Source: Betaproteobacteria bacterium (GTDB lineage Bacteria; Pseudomonadota; Gammaproteobacteria; Burkholderiales; Casimicrobiaceae). From it: a DNA stretch of 64,000 bases. This document shows, piece by piece, positions 1-9,385 of this stretch. Location: the NCBI GenBank assembly GCA_013298695.1, contig JAAFIS010000001.1:620001-684000 (forward strand). The letters are read 5' to 3'. The position numbers and the translations under genes were made by a program. The notes under the pieces are model-generated. The model had not been told where the DNA came from. It searched no databases and was given only the letters and a program-made list of their open reading frames with translations. Every line of letters begins with the position of its first letter. Position 1 is the stretch's first letter.

Positions 1-363
1 GCGCTTTCGCCCTGGTACGTGACTGCGGTTGTTTGCTTCTGGTCCGCAATTTGCGCCGTCATTTGGGTGATCGCAACTGGCACAACGCAGTTATTTGTCG
101 CGCCGGTAACCGACGTTGCACTTCAAATCGTGATGCAGGGGCTGGTCGCGGGCCTGCTTGGCTTATCCATTTACTCGATAAGCATCCGCCACCTCGGCCC
201 TGATAACGCTTCGATTTTCGGTGCGTTGGTGCCGTTGCTGTCTACAGCTGGCGGCGTTGCGCTCTTGAACGAAAGTGTTTCAACCGGGGGTTTATGTGCG
301 ATGTTGCTTGTTGTTGTCGGCATCGCGCTCGCGAGCCGGTTTGCGAGTGCGGCAAAGGTGTAG
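1..363 (+). CDS. EamA/DMT-family transporter, C-terminal part
   Basis: The reading frame is open from base 1, so the gene starts upstream of the window; the GTG at 19 is probably internal. About 120 residues are visible, with four hydrophobic membrane segments. The segment that ends in GALVPLLSTAGGVALLNES is the usual 'xxPlxaaxxgxxxLgE' signature of the last EamA repeat, followed by a final membrane helix and a short polar tail. The family exports small metabolites through the inner membrane; the substrate cannot be read from this part. Confidence 0.8.
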   Translation, partial: ALSPWYVTAVVCFWSAICAVIWVIATGTTQLFVAPVTDVALQIVMQGLVAGLLGLSIYSISIRHLGPDNASIFGALVPLLSTAGGVALLNESVSTGGLCAMLLVVVGIALASRFASAAKV

Positions 364-447
364 CCAATTCATGACATCTGTCAGCGGAACCTAACCTGCG
401 GTGAAGTTACGGCAGCAGTCAATTCAATTTTTTACGAATAAACAGCC

Positions 448-1440
448 ATGAAAAAACTTGTTGAAACTCGCCGTATCGGGCTTGGCGGACGTTCCGTATT
501 TCCGATTGGATTGGGCTGCATGGGCATGTCCGAGTTCTACGGCGCAACGGATGACATCGAATCCTTGGCCACCCTTGAAGCTGCGTTTGACCAAGGCGTT
601 ACGTTCTACGATACCGCCGACATGTATGGTTCAGGACACAATGAAACATTGCTAGCCAAGTTCATCCACGGGAAACGCGACGCGTTGACCGTTGCAACCA
701 AGTTTGCCATCGTGCGCAAACCCGGCGAATACACGCGCACGATTGACAACAGCCCCGCCTACATTCACGCCGCGTGCGACGCATCACTAAAACGTCTGGG
801 CATCGACACGATCGATCTGTACTACGCACACCGAGTTAATCACGACACACCGTTAGAAGAATCCATCGGCGCACTTGCGGATTTGGTAAAGGCGGGCAAG
901 ATTCGCGCGATTGGTTTGTGCGAGGTTTCCGCTCAGACTTTGCGCAGGGCACACACTATTCACCCCATCGCTGCGGTCCAATCGGAGTATTCGCTGTGGG
1001 CGCGTGAGCCCGAGGCGGAAGTGCTGCCCGCGTGTCTGGAACTTGGCACCAGCTTTGTGCCATACAGCCCGCTTGGGCGAGGTTTTTTGACAGGTTCACT
1101 GAACGTGTCAAACGACCCCAATGATTTCCGGCAGCACTTGCCGCGACTACAGGGTGAAAATCTCGCCAAGAACCAGCTGATCGTAGACGTTGTTACTGCG
1201 TTCGCGAAAAAGAAGAACTGCACGCCTGCGCAACTCGCACTCGCCTGGTTGCTTGCGCAGGGCGAGCATATCGTTCCAATCCCTGGGACGCGGCGGATCA
1301 AATATCTCACCGAAAATAATGCATCGATTTTTGTTCAACTCAGTAGCGAAGATCTTCGGTACATCGATCAAGCCATTCCAGTCAACGCTGCGGTAGGGCA
1401 GCGCTACCCCGACGCAGGCATGAAAGGACTGAATTCCTAA
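448..1440 (+). CDS. Aldo/keto reductase
   Basis: A 330-residue NADPH-dependent aldo/keto reductase of the (beta/alpha)8 barrel type, probably cytoplasmic. The N-terminal LGCMGMSEFYG segment is typical of the YajO/AKR13-like subgroup. The catalytic tetrad is visible as Asp55 (YDTADMYG), Tyr60, Lys85 (ATKF) and His128 (YYAHR). The C-terminal PIPGTRRIKYLTEN motif is the cofactor phosphate-binding loop. Length is normal for the family. It stands alone; the next gene is convergent. The physiological substrate is unknown. Confidence 0.93.
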   Translation: MKKLVETRRIGLGGRSVFPIGLGCMGMSEFYGATDDIESLATLEAAFDQGVTFYDTADMYGSGHNETLLAKFIHGKRDALTVATKFAIVRKPGEYTRTIDNSPAYIHAACDASLKRLGIDTIDLYYAHRVNHDTPLEESIGALADLVKAGKIRAIGLCEVSAQTLRRAHTIHPIAAVQSEYSLWAREPEAEVLPACLELGTSFVPYSPLGRGFLTGSLNVSNDPNDFRQHLPRLQGENLAKNQLIVDVVTAFAKKKNCTPAQLALAWLLAQGEHIVPIPGTRRIKYLTENNASIFVQLSSEDLRYIDQAIPVNAAVGQRYPDAGMKGLNS

Positions 1441-1542
1441 GCGCGCGCTTCGCGGCGATCAATGTCGGCTATCCGCCGCAATTTGATTGACGCTTAATTT
1501 CGGTATGCGCGACTTTGCGCGAGGCGACCGCCAAGCGCAACA

Positions 1543-1580
1543 GTTGACGATCATGGCGATTGCCGCCATTGATCGTCAAC
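1543..1580. terminator. Inverted repeat between convergent genes
   Basis: A 16-17 bp stem (GTTGACGATC-ATGGCG paired with its reverse complement, one bulged base) with a loop of about 5 nt lies between the ends of the aldo/keto reductase (+) and the lyase gene (-). The position suits a bidirectional terminator, although neither side carries a clear T-run. Confidence 0.6.
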
Positions 1581-1588
1581 CCAAATCG

Positions 1589-4192
1589 CTAGGGTGTTGT
1601 TAGCGTTCCCAATGTCTGCAGAATCTGATCGAGGGTGCGGGCGTTGCCGTTGGTTGCGTTTAGGATCAACGGAGCACCGCGGACGTTGCGCAAATAGCGG
1701 CTGATAATCACACCGTCGGTTGACGCGCGACGCATCCCATCGCCATCGACATCAAGCGCTGCATGCAATCCGGCCAAATGCGCGGTGATCGTTGCAGCTG
1801 TGGTGCGTGTCGCCCCGGGTCCAAGCGCTCCAGTGATGAGTGCGTCCCCCGTTATTCCCAGCATGTAGCGCGAAATCAACACACCATCAGTTGCGGCATC
1901 TAAGGTCCCGTTGCCATCGATGTCAAAAACAATCGGATTGAATTCAGCGGGAGTCAGCGGTGCGACAGTTGCGGGTGGTGTGACGGTATTGCCGTTGATC
2001 GTGATCGAAGTGGTTTGCGGAAGCGCGCCCAACTGGAATCGCACGGAATGTGTCACTCCGTCCTTTACGATATTCACTACGCGGTCATTGCCATCGGTGG
2101 CGAGACTTACGGTCGGTAGTGCGGCGGCGCTGCTGCTGGCGTGCAGCACGTTGATGAACTCAATGGTCGGCGCACCGGTTGCACGAATATCCAAGCGGAA
2201 CTGCCCTTGTGCGCCACCACCGCTCGTAGCGTTTCGCTCCGCTACCGGAGTGATCGTGCGCGAGGTTGGGAGCAGCGGACGAACCGCAAGGCGCTCAGCG
2301 CCAGAGTTGCTCAAATACCAACCGCTGTTTTGAGTGAATGCCTCTTCGCCGTGCACGATCACGTGTCGAACCACCTGGCTTGGAGTTCGTACAGCACCCG
2401 TGAAATTCTGGTAACAATCAACGGCGTTTCCGTTTGGCGGATAAGTAGCCGAGTCCCCACTTCCGGTGAGCCGATCAATCATCACAAGCGTTTCAATTTG
2501 ACGCAGGAAGACGAATTCGCGCACCGCATTTTGCGCGTAGGGCCAGTCATACCTGCAGCGATTCGGGCCAAGCCGATATCGATAACTTTTAACTAAATCG
2601 ACGGCGCCATAGGCGAAATCGGCGTTCGCATATAGCCGCAGCATTTCCGCATTTCCTTCGGGGCGCGACTGCTCTCCAGAAACAAGGTAACTGCCGTTGA
2701 TATTGGCCTGCCCCTCAAACAGCACGACGTTGTGCGCGACTGCTTGATTAACGTCCACGCGACCAGCACCGTCAAGGCCCGTGACTGATTCGCCTGATCC
2801 CACATAGCCAGTCGATTCTCGGCTGAGCCAGCGACCATTGCGCCACCACTGAATATTACCCGCGTCGAAATGCATGTGTCCATTGGCAGGCGACCTACCA
2901 AACATGAACGAAAGCGAACTCGCATCAGCCGCCCATTTGTTGCGGGCATACAAACTGCGCGTGCCACTTGCGAAGTAGTCCAGCGGAAGCTGCCCAAACG
3001 CAATAGTGGGGGTTGGGTTTTGATCGGCAAAGAAAGCGCGTAACCACGGGCTGCTCCGCTGGTCAATGGTGCGTCGGATGAGCCGTGCTAGCTGACCCGA
3101 ATCCTTGTCAGCAAATATCTGGCCGTAGGCGAGTAGCGCATTTCCGTATACTGGTTCCCGCATGATTTCCCGATTGCAAAGATGAAACGCCTCATCGTCG
3201 GCAAAAGGGAAGTAAGACCAACGCCAATCGGCTTGTGCCTGCGAACACCCCGCTGGGAACTGCGATTTCGCAGTGCGGGCAGGGGTCATTGAGTAAGCGG
3301 TGTAGTACACACTTTCTCGCCAAAAGCGAATGCGCTGAAAAGGATCCTCGCCCATATGGCGCAGGCTGAGAAAAGGAACGACGTGATAGTCAAACATCAC
3401 AGGGCCGTAATTTGATCCCTCAATCGCTACGCCTCCAGCTAGCTCTTCAGCGTAGAACGTCTGTAACCAATCGAGAAAGCGAGTGCTGTAGCCATGCACT
3501 AAAAACTCTCGCGCTTTATCCACGCCGCCAACGGTATTTTCGCCCCATGTTGCTAAACCGAGGAGAATGCTGTTACGCATGTATCCCCAAAAATAGTTGT
3601 TTTCTTCCATGCCTCGACCGCCCCAAGTATTGGCGTTGAGTACGGATTGCCAAAGGTTCCAGCGGCGTTTGAAGGTTGTCCGTTCGGTGTCGGTGAAGTG
3701 TGCGTGGCACCAATCGTAGGTGAGGATCGCTTCTTCTCCGATCCATCGAGCAGGATCCGTAGCAACAGGCGGGGGTCGATTGGGATCGTTTGCAGGGGGG
3801 GGTGGCGGCGGATCGCTGAGGAGTTGGTAGTTCGCACCTGTCAGCACGAGCCCGATTGCGGTACGGCAACTCGTGGCGCTTTGCGTCATCAAACCGACGT
3901 ACGCGTTTTCAATCGCACTCCTAGTGTCCGGAATAATGGTGTTTGCCGCATACCAAGTTCGGGCGCGGGCCAGATCCGCTGGCGTGGTGTAGAGCAAGCG
4001 CGGGTGCGCCGCAGGGATGTTGAGGGTGTCAGGGTTGAATGGCTGCGCGTCGCTGCGGTGGCACGTGAACGACAGTATCGAAGCGACAAAAACTAACATC
4101 GCTCTCGTTTTAAGGAATGGCGCAGATTGGGCACCAGCCAATTTCTTTGCTGTTCGCATAAACCACCATCCTTGTTTCTTGCCAATTCCCAT
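1589..4192 (-). CDS. Secreted heparinase II/III-like polysaccharide lyase with dockerin-like tail
   Basis: An 867-residue exported protein. A signal peptide ends near SDAQP. The N-terminal HPRLLYT segment and the helical region up to about residue 400 resemble the alpha/alpha-toroid of alginate/heparinoid lyases. The later stretch GRSPANGHMHFDAGNIQWWRNGRW matches in pattern the heparinase II/III beta-domain motif with a His-x-Asp pair, so a role in uronic-acid polysaccharide cleavage outside the cell is likely. Residues about 756-867 hold two EF-hand-like repeats (FDIDGNGTLDAATDG and LDVDGDGMRRASTDG), the same tail module as in many neighbours, here without the flanking Cys. The start at 4192 has GGAAAG six bases upstream; ATG at 4159 also has a good site. 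An ECF-type promoter lies at 4265-4292. The family call is moderately sure; the substrate is unknown. Confidence 0.72.
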   Translation of the reverse strand: MGIGKKQGWWFMRTAKKLAGAQSAPFLKTRAMLVFVASILSFTCHRSDAQPFNPDTLNIPAAHPRLLYTTPADLARARTWYAANTIIPDTRSAIENAYVGLMTQSATSCRTAIGLVLTGANYQLLSDPPPPPPANDPNRPPPVATDPARWIGEEAILTYDWCHAHFTDTERTTFKRRWNLWQSVLNANTWGGRGMEENNYFWGYMRNSILLGLATWGENTVGGVDKAREFLVHGYSTRFLDWLQTFYAEELAGGVAIEGSNYGPVMFDYHVVPFLSLRHMGEDPFQRIRFWRESVYYTAYSMTPARTAKSQFPAGCSQAQADWRWSYFPFADDEAFHLCNREIMREPVYGNALLAYGQIFADKDSGQLARLIRRTIDQRSSPWLRAFFADQNPTPTIAFGQLPLDYFASGTRSLYARNKWAADASSLSFMFGRSPANGHMHFDAGNIQWWRNGRWLSRESTGYVGSGESVTGLDGAGRVDVNQAVAHNVVLFEGQANINGSYLVSGEQSRPEGNAEMLRLYANADFAYGAVDLVKSYRYRLGPNRCRYDWPYAQNAVREFVFLRQIETLVMIDRLTGSGDSATYPPNGNAVDCYQNFTGAVRTPSQVVRHVIVHGEEAFTQNSGWYLSNSGAERLAVRPLLPTSRTITPVAERNATSGGGAQGQFRLDIRATGAPTIEFINVLHASSSAAALPTVSLATDGNDRVVNIVKDGVTHSVRFQLGALPQTTSITINGNTVTPPATVAPLTPAEFNPIVFDIDGNGTLDAATDGVLISRYMLGITGDALITGALGPGATRTTAATITAHLAGLHAALDVDGDGMRRASTDGVIISRYLRNVRGAPLILNATNGNARTLDQILQTLGTLTTP

Positions 4193-4264
4193 TGTTTACT
4201 TTCCAAGTTGTTTGAAAATGGCTCGCAGCTCAAGTTTCGAAACGCCACGAGAACACCTCGAGAC

Positions 4265-4292
4265 TCACGTAAACACAAGCCGCTACCGGACA
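4265..4292 (-). promoter_or_regulatory. ECF-type promoter for the lyase gene
   Basis: Read on the minus strand: TGTCCGG, 15 nt, ACGTGA. It is 73 bp before the lyase start codon at 4192 and matches the element found throughout this window. Confidence 0.6.
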
Positions 4293-4400
4293 ATTGCGTT
4301 TTTGCGCGAAAAACCAGACGCCAGAATTTTTCACAACAAGGCAAGTTGTGCGTATTGATATTCCTGGATCCATTCGATGGGCGCGAAAAATGTGACCACG

Positions 4401-4428
4401 AGTCCTGTTTCTAAGCTGCAACGCGTTA
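4401..4428 (+). promoter_or_regulatory. Weak copy of the ECF-type promoter element
   Basis: AGTCCTG, 15 nt, GCGTTA. It is a weaker match than the copy at 4590, but it is followed nine bases later by the same kind of long hairpin as the other tandem copies, so it may be an older duplicate. Confidence 0.4.
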
Positions 4429-4436
4429 AACATAAT

Positions 4437-4505
4437 GTCGTCGCTGTGCGACTTGGTTGAGCCGTTTCTTCCCCCGAGAGCGAGCTCAACTTGCGCAGCG
4501 ACGAC
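4437..4505 (+). other. Long imperfect hairpin downstream of a promoter copy
   Basis: Left arm 4437-4462 begins GTCGTCGCTG and right arm 4484-4505 ends CAGCGACGAC; a TTGAGC/GCTCAA inner stem is also present. It would fold at the very 5' end of a transcript from the 4401-4428 element. Confidence 0.55.
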
Positions 4506-4589
4506 GCCCTGAAAGAAAATCTTTTGCGTCGTAGATTTCTCCCGGGTTGAGCTCAGCGCTGGGTTTCGTGATGAACCAGCTCATCTCGT

Positions 4590-4617
4590 TGTCCGGTTTC
4601 GTGAGCGAAATGCGTTA
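4590..4617 (+). promoter_or_regulatory. ECF-type promoter (consensus copy)
   Basis: TGTCCGG, 15 nt, GCGTTA; a perfect copy of the window consensus, 115 bp before the ATG at 4732. Confidence 0.65.
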
Positions 4618-4623
4618 AGTTGT

Positions 4624-4712
4624 GTGTTGCCACTTTTCGCCGTTTCTCTCCGTGATCCCCACCGCCAACCCCCCCTCGAGTAGTTGGGGTCGCCGTGCGA
4701 CAGTGGCAACAC
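4624..4712 (+). other. Leader hairpin closing stem
   Basis: GTGTTGCCACT (4624-4634) pairs perfectly with AGTGGCAACAC (4702-4712). The left arm starts seven bases after the -10 element, so the leader RNA of the following gene would be closed by an 11 bp stem ending 19 bases before the ATG at 4732. Confidence 0.55.
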
Positions 4713-4731
4713 CTCTATTCTTCCTCGCGTT

Positions 4732-6999
4732 ATGTACAAGTCTTCCGAAGCGTGTTCGATCAGATCTTTGCTAAGCGTGATCGCTGCGCGGCTGATTGGA
4801 CGATCCTGGTCGAGGTGGTTGTTCCCGCTTTTGCTAGGTGTTTGCTCCGTTCAGTACACATTCGCTGCGCCTTTCTACGCAAGTGCTGTGCGAGAAGGCG
4901 AGCTCGCTATCAAGATGCATCCGACCGAAGGCTTCGGCGCGGGCACTACCAGCATCGTCACCTTTGGCATGCCGTTTCCTCGTGGTTCGGTGCTTCCGGG
5001 AGAGGTCTCAAGAATCCGTTTGCTGAACGCGCAACGACAGGAAGTCCCGGCGTTCGTTGAGTTGCAGACACCGTGGCGACACGCTGTCGACCAAAGCAAA
5101 AATGGTACGTCAGTGCGGGTCGCACGCATCCAGTTCTCACATTCACCGAGCGTCACCCATCCGAATTTCGAGACGTTTTACGTCGAGTGGGGGCGCACCG
5201 CCCGAACACTCAATCGAGCTAGTCTCGTCGATCCGCGCGGCAGTTGGCACGCTGTAACAAGTGGCTCGTTTGTCGCCGCAGACAACGTGCGCGAACCCGA
5301 TGTGTTTGCTGTTTTACCCGCCCAGTGGCTCTCGCGTGGCTTGCTGCGCAGCGGGCCGATGGATCCGTTCGACGCTGTGGTGAGCGATGCGCGCGACTCG
5401 CCTTCGGTAATGGCCGCCACAGCCCAGTATCCGGGCTATCGCGAGCAGCAATTTGCGATGAAGAATTTTTTCTACACCGCGATTAACGAATTCGGTTCGG
5501 ACCCACCGCCCACGCTGGCGCGTCAAATGCCGTATCGCACCTCCGATGAACCGTGGCTGTATGACCGTGCGTCGACTTTTTATTCGCTCTACTATCGATC
5601 TGGTTCATTTAAGGCGCTGCGCGAGGCGGTTCGCAATACCGAGTTTTATCGCACCCAACTCTATCCGGCGGCCACCGTGCCTTCTGTCGCAATAGGCGCG
5701 TTTAAACTAAAAAATCCCGATCCCGCTGGGTATATTGGTTCGAACGGTACGATGTACTCCTACGGCGAGCCGCTGGCTTACTCCTATTGGTTAACCGGCG
5801 ATAACGTCATGCTTGACCCCATCAAATGGGTCGCAAAAGCCCACGAAGATTCGTCAAGTGAGCAGATCATCTGGGCACCCTGGACGTGCCCCGTTGGTCG
5901 TAGCTGCGGACCGACTGCGTACACCGAGCGCCACGCCTCTTTTCGGCTCATGGCCCACGTCATGGCCTACGAAGTGTTTGGCGATAGTGCTTTGGTGATC
6001 GGGAAAACTTACTCATACAAAGACCGCATGCTTGAAATCATGACCAACCTGCGTTGGCATCAAGACGGCGCAGGTGGCCAGATTCCCGCCAATCGCGTCG
6101 ACGGCGCGCTTTGGAAAGACGGCGGGCAGCAGCAAGAGGGCGACGAGGGTACGTTCGTTGCCGCGCCGTGGCACTATGGCCAGCTCATTGATGCCGTGGT
6201 GCGCACGTACGCGCTGACAGAAAACGTTGCCGATGCCCAGTTCATTCGGCGCGCCGGCACATTTTTAAAGGCCGCTAGCAAATACGACGTCTCCGAGTTC
6301 GACGCTTTCAGCGGTCAATTGCGAAGAGTCGATTACGTCACCAATATTGATGGCAGTACCTATGCTGCTGATGGATCCTTCGGCGTGCACGCGCTGCAGG
6401 TTGCTGGCGCCATTGGCTGGTCATATTATTTTTCGACACTGCTCGGTACACCTGATACAACGCTCAAGACTCACGCCAGTCAGCTCTACACCACATTCGA
6501 CTATCTCGTGAGTGATCGAACCCGACCTACCTCGCCTCCGTTGGGCTACGCGGCTTTTCGCATCGGTCCAAATCCGGATCCGTGGCGCTCCTACAACTGG
6601 ATGCATCACAACAGTGGCAGCCTCTCGTGGGCGCTTTCGGCGACATCGCTCGCACCGAATTGCCGATTGGACGTGAACGACGATCAATCGCTTAACGCCG
6701 AGGTTGACGGCATCTTGATCCTTCGCTACCTGCTCGGATTTCGCGGCAACTCACTGATCGCTGGTCTCACGCTCGCTGGTAATCGCACCTCGGTTCAAGA
6801 TATTCAAACGTTTCTTGCCGCTCAAAACCTTGATGTGCGCCACCTCAGCCCCGCCGCCACCACCGCAGCACGCGACGGCCTTGTCATCCTGCGCCACATG
6901 CAATTGCAAAATGCAGCAGCGATGGTCGCCGCCACCGATATTCCAGCCGTGAATGCTGACGCAGTCAAAGCGCGAATCGCCGCGTGGTGTTCGCCGTAG
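4732..6999 (+). CDS. Secreted glycan-active protein (exo-rhamnogalacturonan-lyase-like) with dockerin-like tail
   Basis: I take ATG 4732 (755 residues); the TTG at 4684 lies inside the leader hairpin. An Arg-rich n-region and a hydrophobic core end near FAAPFYA, a signal peptide. The N-terminal domain has the layout TSIVTFGMPFPRGSV ... RLLNAQRQEVPAFVELQTPW, which resembles the N-terminal barrel of PcRGLX/YetA-type exo-rhamnogalacturonan lyases. The middle part, rich in Trp and Tyr (about 250-630), looks like an alpha/alpha barrel. Residues 644-755 carry two tail repeats, a clear one (CRLDVNDDQSLNAEVDG) and a degenerate one (residues about 702-755), closed by a terminal Cys. It is divergent from the other lyase, so both may act on the same polysaccharide. 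Family assignment is by pattern only. Confidence 0.6.
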   Translation: MYKSSEACSIRSLLSVIAARLIGRSWSRWLFPLLLGVCSVQYTFAAPFYASAVREGELAIKMHPTEGFGAGTTSIVTFGMPFPRGSVLPGEVSRIRLLNAQRQEVPAFVELQTPWRHAVDQSKNGTSVRVARIQFSHSPSVTHPNFETFYVEWGRTARTLNRASLVDPRGSWHAVTSGSFVAADNVREPDVFAVLPAQWLSRGLLRSGPMDPFDAVVSDARDSPSVMAATAQYPGYREQQFAMKNFFYTAINEFGSDPPPTLARQMPYRTSDEPWLYDRASTFYSLYYRSGSFKALREAVRNTEFYRTQLYPAATVPSVAIGAFKLKNPDPAGYIGSNGTMYSYGEPLAYSYWLTGDNVMLDPIKWVAKAHEDSSSEQIIWAPWTCPVGRSCGPTAYTERHASFRLMAHVMAYEVFGDSALVIGKTYSYKDRMLEIMTNLRWHQDGAGGQIPANRVDGALWKDGGQQQEGDEGTFVAAPWHYGQLIDAVVRTYALTENVADAQFIRRAGTFLKAASKYDVSEFDAFSGQLRRVDYVTNIDGSTYAADGSFGVHALQVAGAIGWSYYFSTLLGTPDTTLKTHASQLYTTFDYLVSDRTRPTSPPLGYAAFRIGPNPDPWRSYNWMHHNSGSLSWALSATSLAPNCRLDVNDDQSLNAEVDGILILRYLLGFRGNSLIAGLTLAGNRTSVQDIQTFLAAQNLDVRHLSPAATTAARDGLVILRHMQLQNAAAMVAATDIPAVNADAVKARIAAWCSP

Positions 7000-7207
7000 A
7001 AACGAAGACTAAATACCAACGACAAATGGCGACGGTACGCGCCGCTGTTGTAGCGCATGAACACTGCGGCACGCAAGATTTGCGGCGAATTTCATCAACG
7101 CTCTGCGCTCTGCGCTCTACGCTCCACGAGCATCGGCAAGTAAATTCCCATCCGATGCTCACGGCCTAGGCCGCTCACAACAAAGCCCGCACCCATCAAA
7201 GGATCCC

Positions 7208-7636
7208 ATGCCCATCCAAATCGAACACCGCATCATTGTTGATGCAGCGCCCGAAACTATTTTCAGCATCTACGAAGACGTTGCCAACTGGCACACCTGG
7301 GATCCCGACACCAAGCAAGCCGCGCTGAACGGCCCGTTTCGCATTGGCACACGGGGACAACTCGTGCCGACAAAGGGCAGGGCGGTTCCGATGCGCATTA
7401 CTGAACTCACCCATGGCCGCAGCTTCACGATCGAATCAAAAATCCCGCTGTTTCGCATGGTGTTTGAACACCTGATGCTTCCCGCCGCGTACGGCACAGA
7501 GGTTGTGCATCGTGTCACGCTTTCGGGGCTTCTCACGGTCGTCTTGGGCTCCATGCTCTCGAAGCAACTCAATCATGGCCTGCCGGTCACCCTCCGCAAT
7601 CTCAAACAGTTGGCCGAGCGCATTGCTGCGGCATAG
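7208..7636 (+). CDS. SRPBCC (START/Bet v1-fold) family protein
   Basis: A 142-residue single-domain protein. It begins IEHRIIVDAAPETIFSIYEDV with a following Trp pair (NWHTWDPD), the usual start of the polyketide cyclase/dehydrase SRPBCC fold, and ends in a long C-terminal helix. No signal peptide is seen. AAGGA lies five bases before the ATG. Such proteins bind hydrophobic ligands; no ligand can be named. The next gene starts 75 bp downstream on the same strand and has no clear promoter of its own, so co-transcription is possible. Confidence 0.82.
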   Translation: MPIQIEHRIIVDAAPETIFSIYEDVANWHTWDPDTKQAALNGPFRIGTRGQLVPTKGRAVPMRITELTHGRSFTIESKIPLFRMVFEHLMLPAAYGTEVVHRVTLSGLLTVVLGSMLSKQLNHGLPVTLRNLKQLAERIAAA

Positions 7637-7711
7637 GCGTCTGTCGGCGTTGAAAAGCATCGGCTGCGTCGCGCTCGCGACGCAAACCGCAGCACCATCC
7701 CACTGTTTTTT

Positions 7712-9247
7712 ATGAACACACCCACGCAGCGCAACCGATTTTTCGCCGCACTCCTGACCATACTTGGGTTGTTGCTGGCCGCTGGCGCGCAGGCAGCGCC
7801 CGGTCAAGCTGACACCACATTTGGCAACAACGGCCGCGTCGGGCTGCTGTTTCCGGCGAACGTAGAGTCGACAGTGGACGGGATGGTGATCCAGCCCGAC
7901 GGAAAAATTGTGGTGGCTGGCATTTGCGGCTCCGCGCTAAAGGTCATCTGCATCGCTCGGCAGCTACCAAACGGTGATCCCGATCCGGGTTTCAACGCGA
8001 CGGGTACCTTCATCACGACCGACAGCATTTTCACTAACGCGTTCGCGATCAAAATCGTTCTGCAACGCGATCGCAAGCTGGTGATTGCAAGTACCTGCGA
8101 ACCGGCAATCTTTTGCGCGATTCGCCTGAATGCCGACGGCACCCGCGACAACAGCTTTGGCATGAATGGCAAAACCATTGTTGCCGCCCGCGCTGCTCAG
8201 TCAATCACTGAAGCCTTCACTGAGCAGCGCGACGGCAAGCTGGTCTTCGCAGGCCGTTGCACGCCAGCGGCCAATGAGCCTCAAAGCGCAAACCTGTGCG
8301 TGGCACGCGTGTCTGCCAATGGATTGGTGGATGCCTCATTCGGTGTGGGTGGAACTGCCTTTGTGGAGACACCGATTGGGGTTGAATCGCGCTCGATCAT
8401 TGCCGTGGCGATCAGCGAGCAGGCCGACGGGAAGTTAGTGCTTTCTGGCCGATGCGTACTACTTGCTGCGCCGCCGATGCCCGAGGCTACAACTCCATGC
8501 GCCATTCGCCTGCAGGGCAACGGAACGCGGGACGCAAGCTATGGTGTCAACGGTTTTGCGTCAGCACGAATTTCATCCGACAACTTTTTTTCCGCTCAAG
8601 CGGCGATCATGCAGCCCGACGAGTCGGTGGTGGTGGGCGGGCTTTGCGATTTAAACGGTAGCTACATATCCTGCATCGCGCGCTTCGACCGCAGCGGCAT
8701 GGCCGACGCAACGCTGCAACACCACGCCGCTCCCGCCCAATCTAACTTTGCCCTCCAGTCACTGCATCTCCAGCGCGACGGCAAGCTACTCGCGGCGGGC
8801 GGGTGTGGTCGATCAGCCAGCAACGATAGCCGCGTTTGTTTCCTTCGCTACCACTCGGATGGCTCGCTCGATGCCAGCATGCCCGTGGTCGTAGACAACG
8901 CGGTTCTGGACGCCGTGGGCGTTTCCATCACAACCCAAGCCGACGGAAAAATAGTCGTGGCTAGCATCTACCGTGACGCGGCATCAACACTGAAATCAAG
9001 CCTCCACCGCTACCAAGGCGGCCCGTTCGCCGCCACCCAGTGTTCGCTCGACATTGATGGTGACGGAATCTTCAATCCCGCGATTGATGGCCTGCTGCTC
9101 ACCCGCGCCACGCTCGGATTCACCGGGCCTGCGGTGTATGCCGGGATTACGTTCCCCGGCAACGCGCTGCGCAAGCAATGGGGCAACGGCGGCGATGACG
9201 ACATCCGCAAATTCCTGGTGGCGCAGTGCGGGATGCGGCTGAATTGA
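7712..9247 (+). CDS. Secreted delta-60 beta-propeller protein (7 repeats), dockerin-like tail
   Basis: 511 residues. The signal peptide ends at AGAQA/APG. Seven delta-60 (TIGR02608/DUF5122) repeats of the pattern QxDGKxVxxGxC...CxxRxxxxGxxDxxFG follow, enough for one seven-bladed propeller. Blades 1-6 carry a Cys pair; blade 7 does not. Residues 444-511 are the EF-hand/dockerin-like module, from CSLDIDGDG to QCGM. It is the first of seven tandem paralogues, in the short size class. No good match to the ECF-type element lies in the 75 bp upstream. The function is unknown; a surface or secreted binding protein is the reasonable guess. Confidence 0.85.
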   Translation: MNTPTQRNRFFAALLTILGLLLAAGAQAAPGQADTTFGNNGRVGLLFPANVESTVDGMVIQPDGKIVVAGICGSALKVICIARQLPNGDPDPGFNATGTFITTDSIFTNAFAIKIVLQRDRKLVIASTCEPAIFCAIRLNADGTRDNSFGMNGKTIVAARAAQSITEAFTEQRDGKLVFAGRCTPAANEPQSANLCVARVSANGLVDASFGVGGTAFVETPIGVESRSIIAVAISEQADGKLVLSGRCVLLAAPPMPEATTPCAIRLQGNGTRDASYGVNGFASARISSDNFFSAQAAIMQPDESVVVGGLCDLNGSYISCIARFDRSGMADATLQHHAAPAQSNFALQSLHLQRDGKLLAAGGCGRSASNDSRVCFLRYHSDGSLDASMPVVVDNAVLDAVGVSITTQADGKIVVASIYRDAASTLKSSLHRYQGGPFAATQCSLDIDGDGIFNPAIDGLLLTRATLGFTGPAVYAGITFPGNALRKQWGNGGDDDIRKFLVAQCGMRLN

Positions 9248-9385
9248 TGGGCTGCGGCTGTGACTGCGCATTTCGCCTCGCGCGCCATTGCGAACTGCGA
9301 AGCTCTGCCGCGACGCGATTTTTTGCGCCACTATGGCGATCTTCATGGCTCGATCGAGCGCGCGACACCGCCCTTAACGCTATCC

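Noticed and set aside
9010-9288. Recurrent minus-strand open frames opposite the tail modules (for example 9010-9288, 11019-11249, 12825-13031, 22064-22333)
   Set aside because: They look conserved only because the coding strand opposite them is nearly identical; they are antisense shadows.
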